Made by a program: the position numbers and the translations under genes. A DNA stretch of 37,908 nt from an uncultured Clostridium sp. (GTDB lineage: Bacteria > Bacillota > Clostridia > TANB77 > CAG-508). Each line of letters begins with the position of its first letter. The stretch's first letter is position 1. Below, one piece after another: positions 1 to 9,156 of the stretch. A model generated the notes under the pieces. The model was given only the letters and a program-made list of their open reading frames with translations, had not been told where the DNA came from and did not search any database. The stretch is from contig CAMMLS010000007.1 in the NCBI GenBank assembly GCA_946497775.1, positions 1 to 37,908 on the forward strand, written 5' to 3'.

Positions 1-1
1 A

Positions 2-205
2 GAATTAAGAGAGAAAGCAATATTAGATGAAAACTCAGCATATGAAACAGGGAAAATACGTGGAAAAGAAGAAGGAGAGAAGAATGGACTAAAACGTGGA
101 CAGATAGAAATTGCAAAAAATATGATTAAAAATAACATAAAAAGAGAAATTATAAGTAAATGCACAGGACTGAGTAAAAAAGAATTGGATAAGTTGTTTG
201 TATAG
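2..205 (+). CDS. C-terminal end of Rpn-family (PD-(D/E)XK nuclease/transposase-like) protein, truncated by window edge
   Basis: Open frame from the window edge: ELREKAILDENSAYETGKIRGKEEGEKNGLKRGQIEIAKNMIKNNIKREIISKCTGLSKKELDKLFV*, typical Rpn tail (G.K.GEK.GL..G...IAK.M...G/N...I...TGLS..E...L). Confidence 0.7.
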   Translation, partial: ELREKAILDENSAYETGKIRGKEEGEKNGLKRGQIEIAKNMIKNNIKREIISKCTGLSKKELDKLFV

Positions 206-286
206 AGAATTTAACATGTGTTTTCTTATTGCAAAATATAATGTGTCCATTTTCTTTTGAATATATAGGTTTAATAACAAAAATAC

Positions 287-315
287 TTGACAAATTGTTT
301 TTAATGAATTAGAAT
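287..315 (+). promoter_or_regulatory. Sigma-A-like promoter for T-box/glyS
   Basis: TTGACA (287-292), 17-nt spacer, TAGAAT (310-315). Confidence 0.6.
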
Positions 316-334
316 ATTTGCATGTTAATACTGC

Positions 335-528
335 GTTGATAAAGAGGGAATATACAAATTTTATATACAGAGAGTTAGGTAAGCTGAGAGCTAACTATAA
401 GATGTATAGGATGGAACTTTTGAGCAGATGAGAAATTAAGGTGGGCTTTTTAGCCAATTAGGGTGGAACCGCGGAGATTTTAGTCTTTCGTCCCTTACTT
501 TTTGTGTATGGGATGAAAGGCTTTTTGA
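335..528 (+). promoter_or_regulatory. T-box riboswitch (tRNA-Gly responsive) upstream of glycyl-tRNA synthetase
   Basis: Canonical T-box sequence AGGGTGGAACCGCG (460-473) followed by terminator stem AGTCTTTCGTCCC...GGGATGAAAGGCT + T run; immediately upstream of glyS. Confidence 0.9.
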
Positions 529-566
529 TTTTTGTCCCTAAAGTTAATTTTTAGGAGGAATAGAAA

Positions 567-1949
567 ATGGTTGATTCAATGGATAAGATTGTTAGTTTAT
601 GTAAGAATAGAGGATTTGTTTATCCGGGGTCTGAGATTTATGGGGGACTTTCTAATACTTGGGATTATGGACCTTTGGGTGTTGAGCTTAAAAATAATGT
701 TAAGAAATTGTGGTTTAAGAAGTTTGTGCAGGAGAATAAGTATAATGTTGGGTTAGATGCCGCTATTTTAATGAATCCACAAACTTGGGTTGCTTCTGGG
801 CATGTTGGTGGATTTTCCGATCCTTTAATTGACTGTAAGGAGTGTAAAACTAGACATAGAGCAGATAAGCTTATCGAAGAGTGGATGCATGAACATAATT
901 GTGAAGAGGTTGTAGATGGTTGGACAGATGATAAAATGATTTCATATATGAAGGAGCATCATATTGCATGCCCTAATTGTGGTAAAGAGAATTTTACAGA
1001 GATTAGAAAGTTTAATTTAATGTTTAAGACATTTCAAGGTGTAACAGAAGATGCTAAGTCAGAAATCTATTTAAGACCTGAGACTGCACAAGGTATTTTT
1101 GTTAATTTTAAAAATGTTTTAAGAACTACTAGAAGAAAATTACCAATGGGTATTGCTCAAATTGGTAAGTCTTTTAGAAATGAAATTACACCAGGTAATT
1201 TTACTTTTAGAACAAGAGAGTTTGAACAAATGGAACTTGAATTTTTCTGCAAACCGGGTACTGATTTAGAGTGGTATGAGTATTGGAAAAAGTATTGCGA
1301 AAATTGGCTATTGAGTTTAGGTATGAAAAAGGAAAATCTACGTTTAAGAGAGCATAGTAAAGAAGAACTTTCACATTACAGTGCAGGTACTACTGATATT
1401 GAATTTTTATTCCCATTTGGATGGGGAGAGCTTTGGGGCATTGCAGATAGAACTGATTTCGATTTGAAACAGCATATGGAATTTTCAAAAGAAGATTTTA
1501 ATTATTTAGACCAAGAAACAGGAGAAAAATATATTCCATACTGTATAGAACCATCACTAGGTTGCGACAGGGTTACACTTGCATTTTTATGTAATGCTTA
1601 TGAGGAAGAAGCATTGGAAGATGGAGATTCAAGGCTAGTGTTACATCTTCATCCTGCATTAGCACCATATAAAGTTGCTGTGCTTCCATTGTCAAAGAAA
1701 TTAAGCGATAAAGCAGACGAAATTTATACAAAATTATCAAAGAGCTTTATGTGTGATTATGATGAAGCAGGAAGCATTGGAAAAAGATATAGAAGAGAAG
1801 ACGAAATTGGAACACCATATTGTGTTACTGTTGATTTTGAGACCGAAAATGATGGATGCGTTACAATAAGAGACAGAGACACAATGGAGCAAGTTAGAGT
1901 AAAAATAGATGAACTTGAAAAATGGATTGAAGAGAGAATAAAAATTTAG
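567..1949 (+). CDS. glyS: Glycyl-tRNA synthetase (class II homodimeric type)
   Basis: Protein contains [86 protein letters not shown] upstream. Confidence 0.97.
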   Translation: MVDSMDKIVSLCKNRGFVYPGSEIYGGLSNTWDYGPLGVELKNNVKKLWFKKFVQENKYNVGLDAAILMNPQTWVASGHVGGFSDPLIDCKECKTRHRADKLIEEWMHEHNCEEVVDGWTDDKMISYMKEHHIACPNCGKENFTEIRKFNLMFKTFQGVTEDAKSEIYLRPETAQGIFVNFKNVLRTTRRKLPMGIAQIGKSFRNEITPGNFTFRTREFEQMELEFFCKPGTDLEWYEYWKKYCENWLLSLGMKKENLRLREHSKEELSHYSAGTTDIEFLFPFGWGELWGIADRTDFDLKQHMEFSKEDFNYLDQETGEKYIPYCIEPSLGCDRVTLAFLCNAYEEEALEDGDSRLVLHLHPALAPYKVAVLPLSKKLSDKADEIYTKLSKSFMCDYDEAGSIGKRYRREDEIGTPYCVTVDFETENDGCVTIRDRDTMEQVRVKIDELEKWIEERIKI

Positions 1950-1961
1950 ATTAAATAATAT

Positions 1962-1990
1962 TTGACAAATTGTCACTTAACCTGTATAAT
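1962..1990 (+). promoter_or_regulatory. Promoter of candidate antitoxin sRNA
   Basis: TTGACA (1962-1967), 17-nt spacer, TATAAT (1985-1990), exact consensus. Confidence 0.8.
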
Positions 1991-1996
1991 AAAAAT

Positions 1997-2083
1997 AGGA
2001 AATGGAGAATCCACAAACGTGGTTTGCCAGTGTGATATTTAAACACATCTACACCGCCAAGTGAACAGATGTGTTTTTTTTTA
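1997..2083 (+). ncRNA. Candidate type I antitoxin RNA, convergent with small hydrophobic toxin gene
   Basis: Starts just after a consensus promoter; ends in hairpin AAACACATCT(2041-2050)/AGATGTGTTT(2067-2076) + long T run; no substantial ORF. Confidence 0.65.
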
Positions 2084-2088
2084 TTGGT

Positions 2089-2211
2089 TTATTTGCTTTT
2101 GCTCAAAACTATTGCTAATGCTATAATTAAGGCAATCGCTATGATAGTTATTCCTATTAAGGAATAAAATAATATGTATATAATGACTATTAAATATTCA
2201 GAATCTACCAT
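2089..2211 (-). CDS. Putative small hydrophobic (holin-like/type I) toxin, 40 aa
   Basis: MVDSEYLIVIIYILFYSLIGITIIAIALIIALAIVLSKSK: single TM segment plus basic tail; SD AGGAGGTGA; SD can pair with the upstream CCTCC (CCTCC-AAGCA-GGAGG). Confidence 0.7.
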   Translation of the reverse strand: MVDSEYLIVIIYILFYSLIGITIIAIALIIALAIVLSKSK

Positions 2212-2272
2212 AAGCCTCACCTCCTGCTTGGAGGCAAACCACATCTGCTTATTCTCATTTCCTATGTTGATT

Positions 2273-2301
2273 AGTATAATATACTTTAAATAAATTGTCA
2301 A
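2273..2301 (-). promoter_or_regulatory. Promoter of toxin mRNA
   Basis: On minus strand TTGACA (2301-2296), 17-nt spacer, TATACT (2278-2273). Confidence 0.7.
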
Positions 2302-2345
2302 GTAGTCAACATTATATCCCTGCCTCAAATTTTTTACCTAAATCA

Positions 2346-2470
2346 TTGACAAATACTTAAAATCATGTTAAAATTAACAACTGTAAGCCGCATAAGTCAA
2401 GGTTCATAAAGGTCAATTTAGTTTGACTACCTAAGAGTTTAAGGTTAGCGAGTATACGAAAAGGGAGGTG
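2346..2470 (+). promoter_or_regulatory. Promoter and leader of rplU operon (likely L21 leader)
   Basis: TTGACA (2346-2351), 17 nt, TAAAAT (2369-2374), then a ~95-nt structured-looking leader before rplU. Confidence 0.5.
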
Positions 2471-2478
2471 TACATATA

Positions 2479-2907
2479 ATGTACGCAATTATTGAAGCTT
2501 GTGGAAAGCAATACAAAGTAGCAGAAGGAGACGTAGTATTTTTTGAAAAATTAGATACTGAGGAAGGTAAAAAAGTTACTTTCGATAAAGTTATTTTAGT
2601 ATCTGATGATGGAAAAGTACAAGTTGGTGCTCCATATGTTAAAGGTGTTAAAGTTGAAGGAAAGGTAGTTTCTCATGGTAAGGGTAAGAAAATTATAGTT
2701 TACAAAATGAAGCCTAAAAAGAACTATAGAAGAAAACAAGGGCACAGACAACCATATACTAAGGTAGAAATTACTTCTATAAAAACAGCTGCAACAAAGT
2801 CTACAAAAACAGCAGAAACTGCTAGCACAGAGAAAAAAGCAGCAGAGAAAAAGACAACAACAGCTAAAAAGACTACAACTGCTAAAAAAGAAAAAGTTGA
2901 AGCTTAA
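2479..2907 (+). CDS. rplU: Ribosomal protein bL21 with Lys/Ala/Thr-rich C-terminal tail
   Basis: [25 protein letters not shown]...[23 protein letters not shown]. Confidence 0.97.
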   Translation: MYAIIEACGKQYKVAEGDVVFFEKLDTEEGKKVTFDKVILVSDDGKVQVGAPYVKGVKVEGKVVSHGKGKKIIVYKMKPKKNYRRKQGHRQPYTKVEITSIKTAATKSTKTAETASTEKKAAEKKTTTAKKTTTAKKEKVEA

Positions 2908-2956
2908 TTAATTTTAATTTATAATAAAATCTACTTACGAAGGGAGTGAGTTTAAA

Positions 2957-3220
2957 GTGGCACATAAAAAAGGTCAAGGTAGTGTTAAGAACGGAAGAGA
3001 CAGTGAGTCTAAACGTCTTGGTCTAAAAAGAGCAGATGGACAATTTGTTAGAGCAGGAAATATATTAATTAGACAAAGAGGAACAAAAACACATCCAGGA
3101 AACAATGTAGGAATTGGTAGCGATGATACACTTTATGCATTAGTAGATGGAACTGTTAAGTTTGAAAGAAAGGGTAAAGATAAGAAACAAGTAAGCGTTT
3201 ACCCAGTAGAAGCAAAATAA
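2957..3220 (+). CDS. rpmA: Ribosomal protein bL27 (no N-terminal extension)
   Basis: GTG start; [61 protein letters not shown]. Confidence 0.97.
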   Translation: MAHKKGQGSVKNGRDSESKRLGLKRADGQFVRAGNILIRQRGTKTHPGNNVGIGSDDTLYALVDGTVKFERKGKDKKQVSVYPVEAK

Positions 3221-3224
3221 ATTA

Positions 3225-3267
3225 AAAAAATCTAGACTAATTTTAAATTAGACTAGATTTTTTTTTA
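3225..3267 (+). terminator. Rho-independent terminator
   Basis: AAAATCTAGACTAATTTTAAATTAGACTAGATTTTTTTT. Confidence 0.85.
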
Positions 3268-3336
3268 CTTATCTTATATAATAACAAATATAGAACTAAA
3301 GGAATAATATATATAAGATAATGGAGGAAACAAAAA

Positions 3337-4698
3337 ATGAGAAAATACTTTGGGACAGATGGAATTAGAAGGATTGCTAATACTGAGTTAACGCCAGAAT
3401 TTGCATTAAAAGTTGCAAAAGCTGGAGCATGTGTTTTAGCAAAACATACAAATCATGCACCTACAATTTTAATAGGAAGAGATACGAGATTATCTGGCTG
3501 CCTATTAGAAAGTGCTATGACAGCAGGCTTTTTAAGCTATGGAGCAAATGTTAAATTGCTAGGAGTTATTCCAACACCAGCAGTTGCGTATTTGACAAGA
3601 AAATTAGGCGCAGATGCGGGAGTTGTTATTTCTGCATCACATAATACTTTTGAGTTTAATGGAATTAAATATTTTAGTAATAAAGGAACTAAAATACCAG
3701 ACGAATTAGAAGAAGAAATTGAAGGAATTTTAGATTCTGAAAAAATTAATACATTAACAGCAGAACACCATCAAATTGGTGTTTCAGAAATAGCAACAGA
3801 TTTAGAAGAAGAATATATTAATTTCTTTGTAAATATTTTTGGAAATAGATTAAATGCTATAAATACAAGAGATTTTGTAGTGGGATTAGACACAGCAAAT
3901 GGGGCAACATATAATATTGCAGAAAAGGTATTTACAAAACTAGGAATTAAATATAAAATAATAAATAATAATCCAAATGGAATAAATATAAATGAAAAAT
4001 GTGGTTCTACACATCTTGAAGGATTAAAAAAACTAGTTTTAGATAACAATTTAAGCTTAGGAATTGCTTATGATGGTGATGGAGACAGATGCTTAGCGAT
4101 TGACGAAAAAGGAAACACAATAGATGGAGATACAATTTTAGCAATTATATCTGATAAATATAAAAAAGAAGGCAAACTAAAAAACAATACATTAGTAGCA
4201 ACTGTAATGAGCAATTTAGGATTAAATAAATATTGTTTAGAACAAGGAATGAATATTAAACAAACAAAAGTTGGAGATAGATATGTTCTAGAAGAAATGC
4301 TTAAAAATGACTATAACCTAGGAGGAGAACAATCTGGACATATTATATTTTTAGATTACAATCCAACAGGTGATGGAATTTTAACATCACTTATGTTAAT
4401 TGAAACAATACTTAATAAAAATGTTACAGCATCAGAAGCTGCAAGCTTAATTACAATATATCCACAAGTATTAGTAAATGCAAAAGTGGAATCAGATAAA
4501 AAATTGGATTATCAAAAAGATAAAATCATATTAGAGAAAATAGAAAAATTAGAAAATTCAGAAGATATAGGAAGAATACTAATAAGACCTTCTGGAACAG
4601 AACCATTAGTTAGGGTAATGATAGAAGGTAAAGACGAAGATTATATTAAACAAAAAGCTACAGAACTTGCTAATTTAATAGAAGAAAGATTACAATAG
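3337..4698 (+). CDS. glmM: Phosphoglucosamine mutase
   Basis: MRKYFGTDGIRRIANTELTPEFALKVAKA; SASHN catalytic loop; AYDGDGDRCLAID; RPSGTEPLVRVMIEG. Confidence 0.97.
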   Translation: MRKYFGTDGIRRIANTELTPEFALKVAKAGACVLAKHTNHAPTILIGRDTRLSGCLLESAMTAGFLSYGANVKLLGVIPTPAVAYLTRKLGADAGVVISASHNTFEFNGIKYFSNKGTKIPDELEEEIEGILDSEKINTLTAEHHQIGVSEIATDLEEEYINFFVNIFGNRLNAINTRDFVVGLDTANGATYNIAEKVFTKLGIKYKIINNNPNGININEKCGSTHLEGLKKLVLDNNLSLGIAYDGDGDRCLAIDEKGNTIDGDTILAIISDKYKKEGKLKNNTLVATVMSNLGLNKYCLEQGMNIKQTKVGDRYVLEEMLKNDYNLGGEQSGHIIFLDYNPTGDGILTSLMLIETILNKNVTASEAASLITIYPQVLVNAKVESDKKLDYQKDKIILEKIEKLENSEDIGRILIRPSGTEPLVRVMIEGKDEDYIKQKATELANLIEERLQ

Positions 4699-4740
4699 CT
4701 TTTGCAAGATATAGTAAAATAAAAAGGAGGTAAACGAACC

Positions 4741-5079
4741 ATGATTTTTAATACGGCTGACCCAATAAACATAATATTAATCTTGGCTGCAACTTTACTT
4801 TTAGTATACTTAGGAAAAGAAATAAAAAAGAGCAGAATTCCATTAATAGTATTAATTGTACATTTGTTTATAATAATAATGCATGCAGTACAATTTGTAA
4901 CATTATCAGGAACAGCATCACAAGAAGTTATAAAAGTGCTAACAAGCTCTTTACTTGTTGATTTTGGATTAGTAATGGTATCATTCTTAGCATATCTATG
5001 GGTAGATGATATAGAATCAAAAATTAAAAATACAAAAGTTGTTAGCAATAGTCTGGATTGGTTTTGGAAAAAAGTTTAA
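4741..5079 (+). CDS. Small membrane protein of unknown function
   Basis: 112-aa ORF with SD AGGAGG and several hydrophobic segments. Confidence 0.7.
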   Translation: MIFNTADPINIILILAATLLLVYLGKEIKKSRIPLIVLIVHLFIIIMHAVQFVTLSGTASQEVIKVLTSSLLVDFGLVMVSFLAYLWVDDIESKIKNTKVVSNSLDWFWKKV

Positions 5080-5090
5080 TTTATTAAAAA

Positions 5091-5124
5091 CAAAGGAGAA
5101 TTAACTTAAAATTCTCCTTTGTAT
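5091..5124 (+). terminator. Hairpin terminator
   Basis: AAAGGAGAATT...AATTCTCCTTTGT. Confidence 0.6.
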
Positions 5125-5141
5125 TATAATAGGAGGAAAAT

Positions 5142-5604
5142 ATGAATGAATATATGAAAATAGCAAAAGAAATGGCAGAAAATGGACATAGGCGGAGGAG
5201 AAGGGGGACCTTTTGGAGCTGTTATTGTAAATAAAAATGGAGAAATTATATCAAAAGCTAATAATAAAGTAATAATAAACAATGACCCAACTGCACACGC
5301 TGAAATTGTAGCAATAAGGCAAGCTTGTGAAAAACTAAACACATATGATTTATCAAATTGCGTATTATATACATCATGTGAACCATGCCCAATGTGCTTA
5401 TCTGCAATAATTTGGGCAAACATAAAAGAAGTATATTATGCATGCACAAAAAAGGATGCTGCGCAAATTGGCTTTAGAGATGATGCAATATATGAATATT
5501 TAAAAGGAAATAATAATGAATTAATAAAATTAAATCCAATTGATAGAGAACAATGTATTGAAGTTTTTGAGGAATATAATAGAGAAAATAAAACAATATA
5601 TTAA
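5142..5604 (+). CDS. Guanine/nucleoside deaminase; frame restored by reading CGGA at 5193 as one codon
   Basis: SD AGGAGG then ATG AAT GAA TAT ATG AAA ATA GCA AAA GAA ATG GCA GAA AAT GGA CAT AGG CGG...; dropping C5193 gives MNEYMKIAKEMAENGHRGGEGGPFGAVIVNKNGEII...PTAHAEIVAIR...SCEPCPMCLSAIIWA. The provided ORF (5182-5604) begins inside the gene. Confidence 0.85.
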
Positions 5605-5611
5605 AAAATAC

Positions 5612-5640
5612 AAAAAAGGCAGTATATACTGCCTTTTTTT
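5612..5640 (+). terminator. Bidirectional terminator
   Basis: AAAAAAGGCAGTATATACTGCCTTTTTTT. Confidence 0.9.
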
Positions 5641-5666
5641 GATGCCCTAAATTAGGACTTATGGAG

Positions 5667-6020
5667 CTACATTCTAAAAGTTGCAGCTGTGCCTTCTTTA
5701 TAGAAGGTTCCAGAACGTAAAGCCAACTTTGATTTAGTAAACTCAGATGCTTTCTTCAAAGCTTTGAGCCTACGAACTTTGGTTTCATCATTTGGATTTT
5801 TTTCAGCTGCTTCAATTTCCTTATCAATAAGAACAAGAAATCGATTAATTTTCTTTACAGCCAAAGCTGAATTAATCCAAATATAAATGCTACCAGTACT
5901 CTGGTCACGGATTTTTAAATCCTTGCCAGAGAACCGATTCCCTGAAACATAATCAAAGCCCTGAGGAAGAAAAATTCCTTGTTGGATTCCGTTTTGTTGG
6001 TTTAAAGCTGCCTTTGTCAT
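5667..6020 (-). CDS. Hypothetical protein, atypical codon usage (possible recent acquisition)
   Basis: 117-aa ORF with SD AAAGGAG 8 nt before ATG; uses CTT, CCT, CGT, CTC, ACC and one CGG, unlike neighbours; family not recognised. Confidence 0.6.
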   Translation of the reverse strand: MTKAALNQQNGIQQGIFLPQGFDYVSGNRFSGKDLKIRDQSTGSIYIWINSALAVKKINRFLVLIDKEIEAAEKNPNDETKVRRLKALKKASEFTKSKLALRSGTFYKEGTAATFRM

Positions 6021-6204
6021 AAAGCATTCACTCCTTTAAAAATATTAATAAGGTTAAACCTATATATTAATTATATAATATTTTCCAAATAAAATCAAGA
6101 TTTAGATAGGTAAGTGCTATAAAGATATATAAATAGTGAAAAACAATAGACAAATTTTAATAAGTATGATACAGTCATAATAACTAAAAAGGGGGGGATG
6201 TAGT

Positions 6205-6831
6205 ATGAACAAGACAGTGAAAATATTACTAAGCATACTAATTATTATAGTAGTAGCAGTAGCAGCTTATTTTATAACTTATAGTGTAACAACATATTTT
6301 CTAGATAAACAAAATGTACAAGAACAACATAACATAGCAGAATACACAGTTGGTGACCAAAAAATACACACAATGATTTGTGAAATTAATAATGAGTTTG
6401 AGCTAGAGGTCCCAGATACATTTACAAAAATGGATGAGGAAACATTAGAAGCAAAATACCCATTAGAAAGTAGACCTGGACTAGTATATACAAATGACGA
6501 GGCAAACATAAATGTGGCTATAAGTATAACTACAAATGAAATGACAGATGACCAAATTGAACAATACTTAGAAGTATATAGAGGATTATTTGGAGAAAGT
6601 GAAACAATAGATTTAATAAGATGTGAAACAGTAGAACAAAACGGCATGAAAACTGGAAGAGTAGAAATGATAACACCTGCTGTAGATACAAATATTTATA
6701 ACAATATGTGCTTTTTTCAAATAGATAATAAGCAAGTTATAGTGTCTTTTAATTGCAAAGAATCTCAAATGGAAGATTGGAAAGATATGTCTAATGTTAT
6801 TATAAATTCAATAAAATTAATGGAAAATTAA
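6205..6831 (+). CDS. Membrane-anchored hypothetical protein
   Basis: N-terminal TM segment; SD GGGGGG upstream; 208 aa. Confidence 0.7.
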   Translation: MNKTVKILLSILIIIVVAVAAYFITYSVTTYFLDKQNVQEQHNIAEYTVGDQKIHTMICEINNEFELEVPDTFTKMDEETLEAKYPLESRPGLVYTNDEANINVAISITTNEMTDDQIEQYLEVYRGLFGESETIDLIRCETVEQNGMKTGRVEMITPAVDTNIYNNMCFFQIDNKQVIVSFNCKESQMEDWKDMSNVIINSIKLMEN

Positions 6832-6895
6832 TCAAAAGGCTTGCGCTTAGCAACTTTTTGGTGTATAATAATTATGCAAAATATAAAAATACTAG

Positions 6896-6920
6896 AAGAG
6901 CAGGTACAAAACCTGCTCTT
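6896..6920 (+). promoter_or_regulatory. Stem-loop in rimP-nusA operon leader
   Basis: AAGAGCAGGT-ACAAA-ACCTGCTCTT, 10-bp perfect stem with no U-tract. Confidence 0.5.
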
Positions 6921-6939
6921 AAATAATGTATAAGGAGGA

Positions 6940-7401
6940 ATGGATTTGACTAAAATAGAGGAAAACATAGAAACTCTTGTAAAATCTGAAATTGAAAACT
7001 TAGGATATGAATTATATGATGTAATATATGTAAAAGAAGCAAAAGATTACTATTTAAAAATATTTATAGACAAAGAAAATGGTATAAGTATTGATGATTG
7101 TGAAAAAGTAAGCAATGTGATTTCCGATATATTAGACAAAGAAGATCCTATTAAAGACCAATATTTTCTAGAAGTTTCTTCTGCTGGTTTAGAAAGAGTT
7201 TTAAGAAACGATAAACATTTTAAAGATAATATTGGAAAAGAAGTTGAAGTAAAACTATTTAAAAATTATGAAAATAAAAAAGTTTATGAAGGCATATTAG
7301 AAGATTTTAATTCAAAAAGTATAACAATTAACTTTGAGAATAATTTAATAAATTTAGATAGAAAAAATATAGCAATAATAAAAACTATTTATAGATGGTA
7401 A
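6940..7401 (+). CDS. rimP: Ribosome maturation factor RimP
   Basis: YELYDVIYVKEAKDYYLKIFIDKENGISIDDCEKVSNVISDILDKEDPI...YFLEVSSAGLERVL. Confidence 0.95.
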   Translation: MDLTKIEENIETLVKSEIENLGYELYDVIYVKEAKDYYLKIFIDKENGISIDDCEKVSNVISDILDKEDPIKDQYFLEVSSAGLERVLRNDKHFKDNIGKEVEVKLFKNYENKKVYEGILEDFNSKSITINFENNLINLDRKNIAIIKTIYRW

Positions 7402-7415
7402 GGGAGGATATAAAA

Positions 7416-8528
7416 ATGAAAACATCTGAATGCAAAGAATTATTAGATGCAATTGAAGAAATAGAAAAGGAGAAAGGAATATCAAAGGAATACTTACTAG
7501 AATCACTTGAATCATCACTTGTTACTGCATATAAAAAGAATTACGATTCAGCAGATAATGTAAAAGTAAACATAAATGATAAAACAGGACAAATAAAGGT
7601 ATTTGCAGTTAAAACAGTAGTAGAAGCAGTAGTAGATGGCAAATTAGAAATATCATTAGAAGATGCTAGAAAGATAAGTAAAAAAGCAGAACTTGGTGAA
7701 ACTATTGATGTTGAGATAATACCAAAAGACTTTGGTAGAATTGCTGCTCAAACAGGAAAACAAGTTATTATTCAAAAAATTAGAGAAGCAGAAAGAGAAT
7801 TTATATTTGCAGAGTTTAATAATAGAAAAGGAGAAATTCTAAGTGGAATTATACAAAAAGTAGATGATAATATTGTAGTTGTAGATTTAGGCAAACTAGA
7901 AGGAATAATGCCACTTAAAGAGCAAGTACCAACTGAAAACTATAAAGTTAATGACAAAATAAAAGCATATGTTGTGGATGTTACAAAAGGAATAAAAGGA
8001 AATCCACAAGTAATAATATCTAGAAGTCATCCGGACTTTGTAAGAAAACTATTTGAATTTGAAATACCAGAAATATATGAAGGTGTTATAGAAATAAAGA
8101 GTGTATCAAGAGATGCTGGAAGCAGAAGCAAAGTTGCAGTATATTCACCAAATGAAAATATAGATCCAGTTGGCTCATGCGTGGGGCAAAAGGGGCTTAG
8201 AATTCAAAATATTATATCAGAATTAAATGGAGAAAAAATAGATGTTATAGAATGGAACGAAGATCCAGCAATTTATATTTCAGCAGCATTACTTCCAGCT
8301 AAGGTACTGGCAGTTGATATAAAAGAAGGAAAAACAGCACAAGTTATTGTTCCAGATGACCAATTGTCACTAGCAATAGGAAAAGCAGGACAAAATGCAA
8401 GACTTGCAGCAAGACTTACTGGATGGGAAAAAATAGATATAAAGAGTGAATCTCAATTTAGAGAAATACTTGAAAAAATGCAAGAAGAAAACGAAGAAAA
8501 TAAAGAAAATAGTGAAGGTGAAGAATAA
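7416..8528 (+). CDS. nusA: Transcription termination/antitermination factor NusA
   Basis: S1 and KH domains, e.g. [58 protein letters not shown] at 7416 preferred (ORF opens at 7395). Confidence 0.96.
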   Translation: MKTSECKELLDAIEEIEKEKGISKEYLLESLESSLVTAYKKNYDSADNVKVNINDKTGQIKVFAVKTVVEAVVDGKLEISLEDARKISKKAELGETIDVEIIPKDFGRIAAQTGKQVIIQKIREAEREFIFAEFNNRKGEILSGIIQKVDDNIVVVDLGKLEGIMPLKEQVPTENYKVNDKIKAYVVDVTKGIKGNPQVIISRSHPDFVRKLFEFEIPEIYEGVIEIKSVSRDAGSRSKVAVYSPNENIDPVGSCVGQKGLRIQNIISELNGEKIDVIEWNEDPAIYISAALLPAKVLAVDIKEGKTAQVIVPDDQLSLAIGKAGQNARLAARLTGWEKIDIKSESQFREILEKMQEENEENKENSEGEE

Positions 8529-8582
8529 ATTTATTTAATACAAAATATATTAAATAACAAAAAGTAAGAGGGTGTAGAATAA

Positions 8583-8849
8583 ATGAAAAAAATACCTCAA
8601 AGAACTTGCATGGGATGTAACGAAAAAAAAGATAAAAAAGATTTAATTAGAATTGTAAAAGACAAAGAAAATAATATATCTATTGATTTAACAGGAAAAA
8701 TGGAAGGAAGAGGGGCATATATTTGTAATAAAATAGAATGCTTAGATAAGGTATTAAAGTCTAAAAGATTAGAAAGAATATTAGAATGTAAAATTAATGA
8801 AGATATATATAATAAATTAAGAGGTGTAATTATTGGTAAATCAGAATAA
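8583..8849 (+). CDS. rnpM: YlxR/RnpM family protein
   Basis: MKKIPQRTCMGCNEKKDKKDLIRIVK...GRGAYIC. Confidence 0.93.
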   Translation: MKKIPQRTCMGCNEKKDKKDLIRIVKDKENNISIDLTGKMEGRGAYICNKIECLDKVLKSKRLERILECKINEDIYNKLRGVIIGKSE

Positions 8850-9156
8850 AGTGTTAGGCTTAATAGGGCTATCGGCAAAAGCTGGCAAAATAGAATTTGG
8901 AGCTGATGCAGTTGAAAATGCTATAAAAAAGAAAAAAGTAAAACTTGTTATAGTATCATCAGATGCAGCTGAAAGAACAAAAGAAAATTTCGAATTTTTG
9001 TGTAAAAAATCAAATATAAACTTTATTGTTTTTGGATATAAAGAAGAAATAAGCAAAGCTATTGGTAAAAATAATAAAGCGGTAATAGCAATAAAAGATA
9101 TAAATTTATCAAATGAGATATATAAAATAATTTGTGGGGGTGAAGCTATTGGGTAA
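8833..9156 (+). CDS. L7Ae-like ribosomal protein (YlxQ family)
   Basis: [45 protein letters not shown]; nusA operon position. Confidence 0.9.
   Translation: MVNQNKVLGLIGLSAKAGKIEFGADAVENAIKKKKVKLVIVSSDAAERTKENFEFLCKKSNINFIVFGYKEEISKAIGKNNKAVIAIKDINLSNEIYKIICGGEAIG

Noticed and set aside
532-756. ORF 532-756 (+) and most long minus-strand ORFs opposite known genes (e.g. 9530-9991, 6279-6647, 11351-11632)
   Set aside because: Shadow frames of well-supported genes in AT-rich DNA; no SD and low-complexity translations.
2042-2075. Antitoxin hairpin as a glyS terminator only
   Set aside because: It is preceded by its own exact-consensus promoter and faces a toxin-like gene with a matching mirrored leader, so a separate sRNA is more likely, although it may also end glyS read-through.
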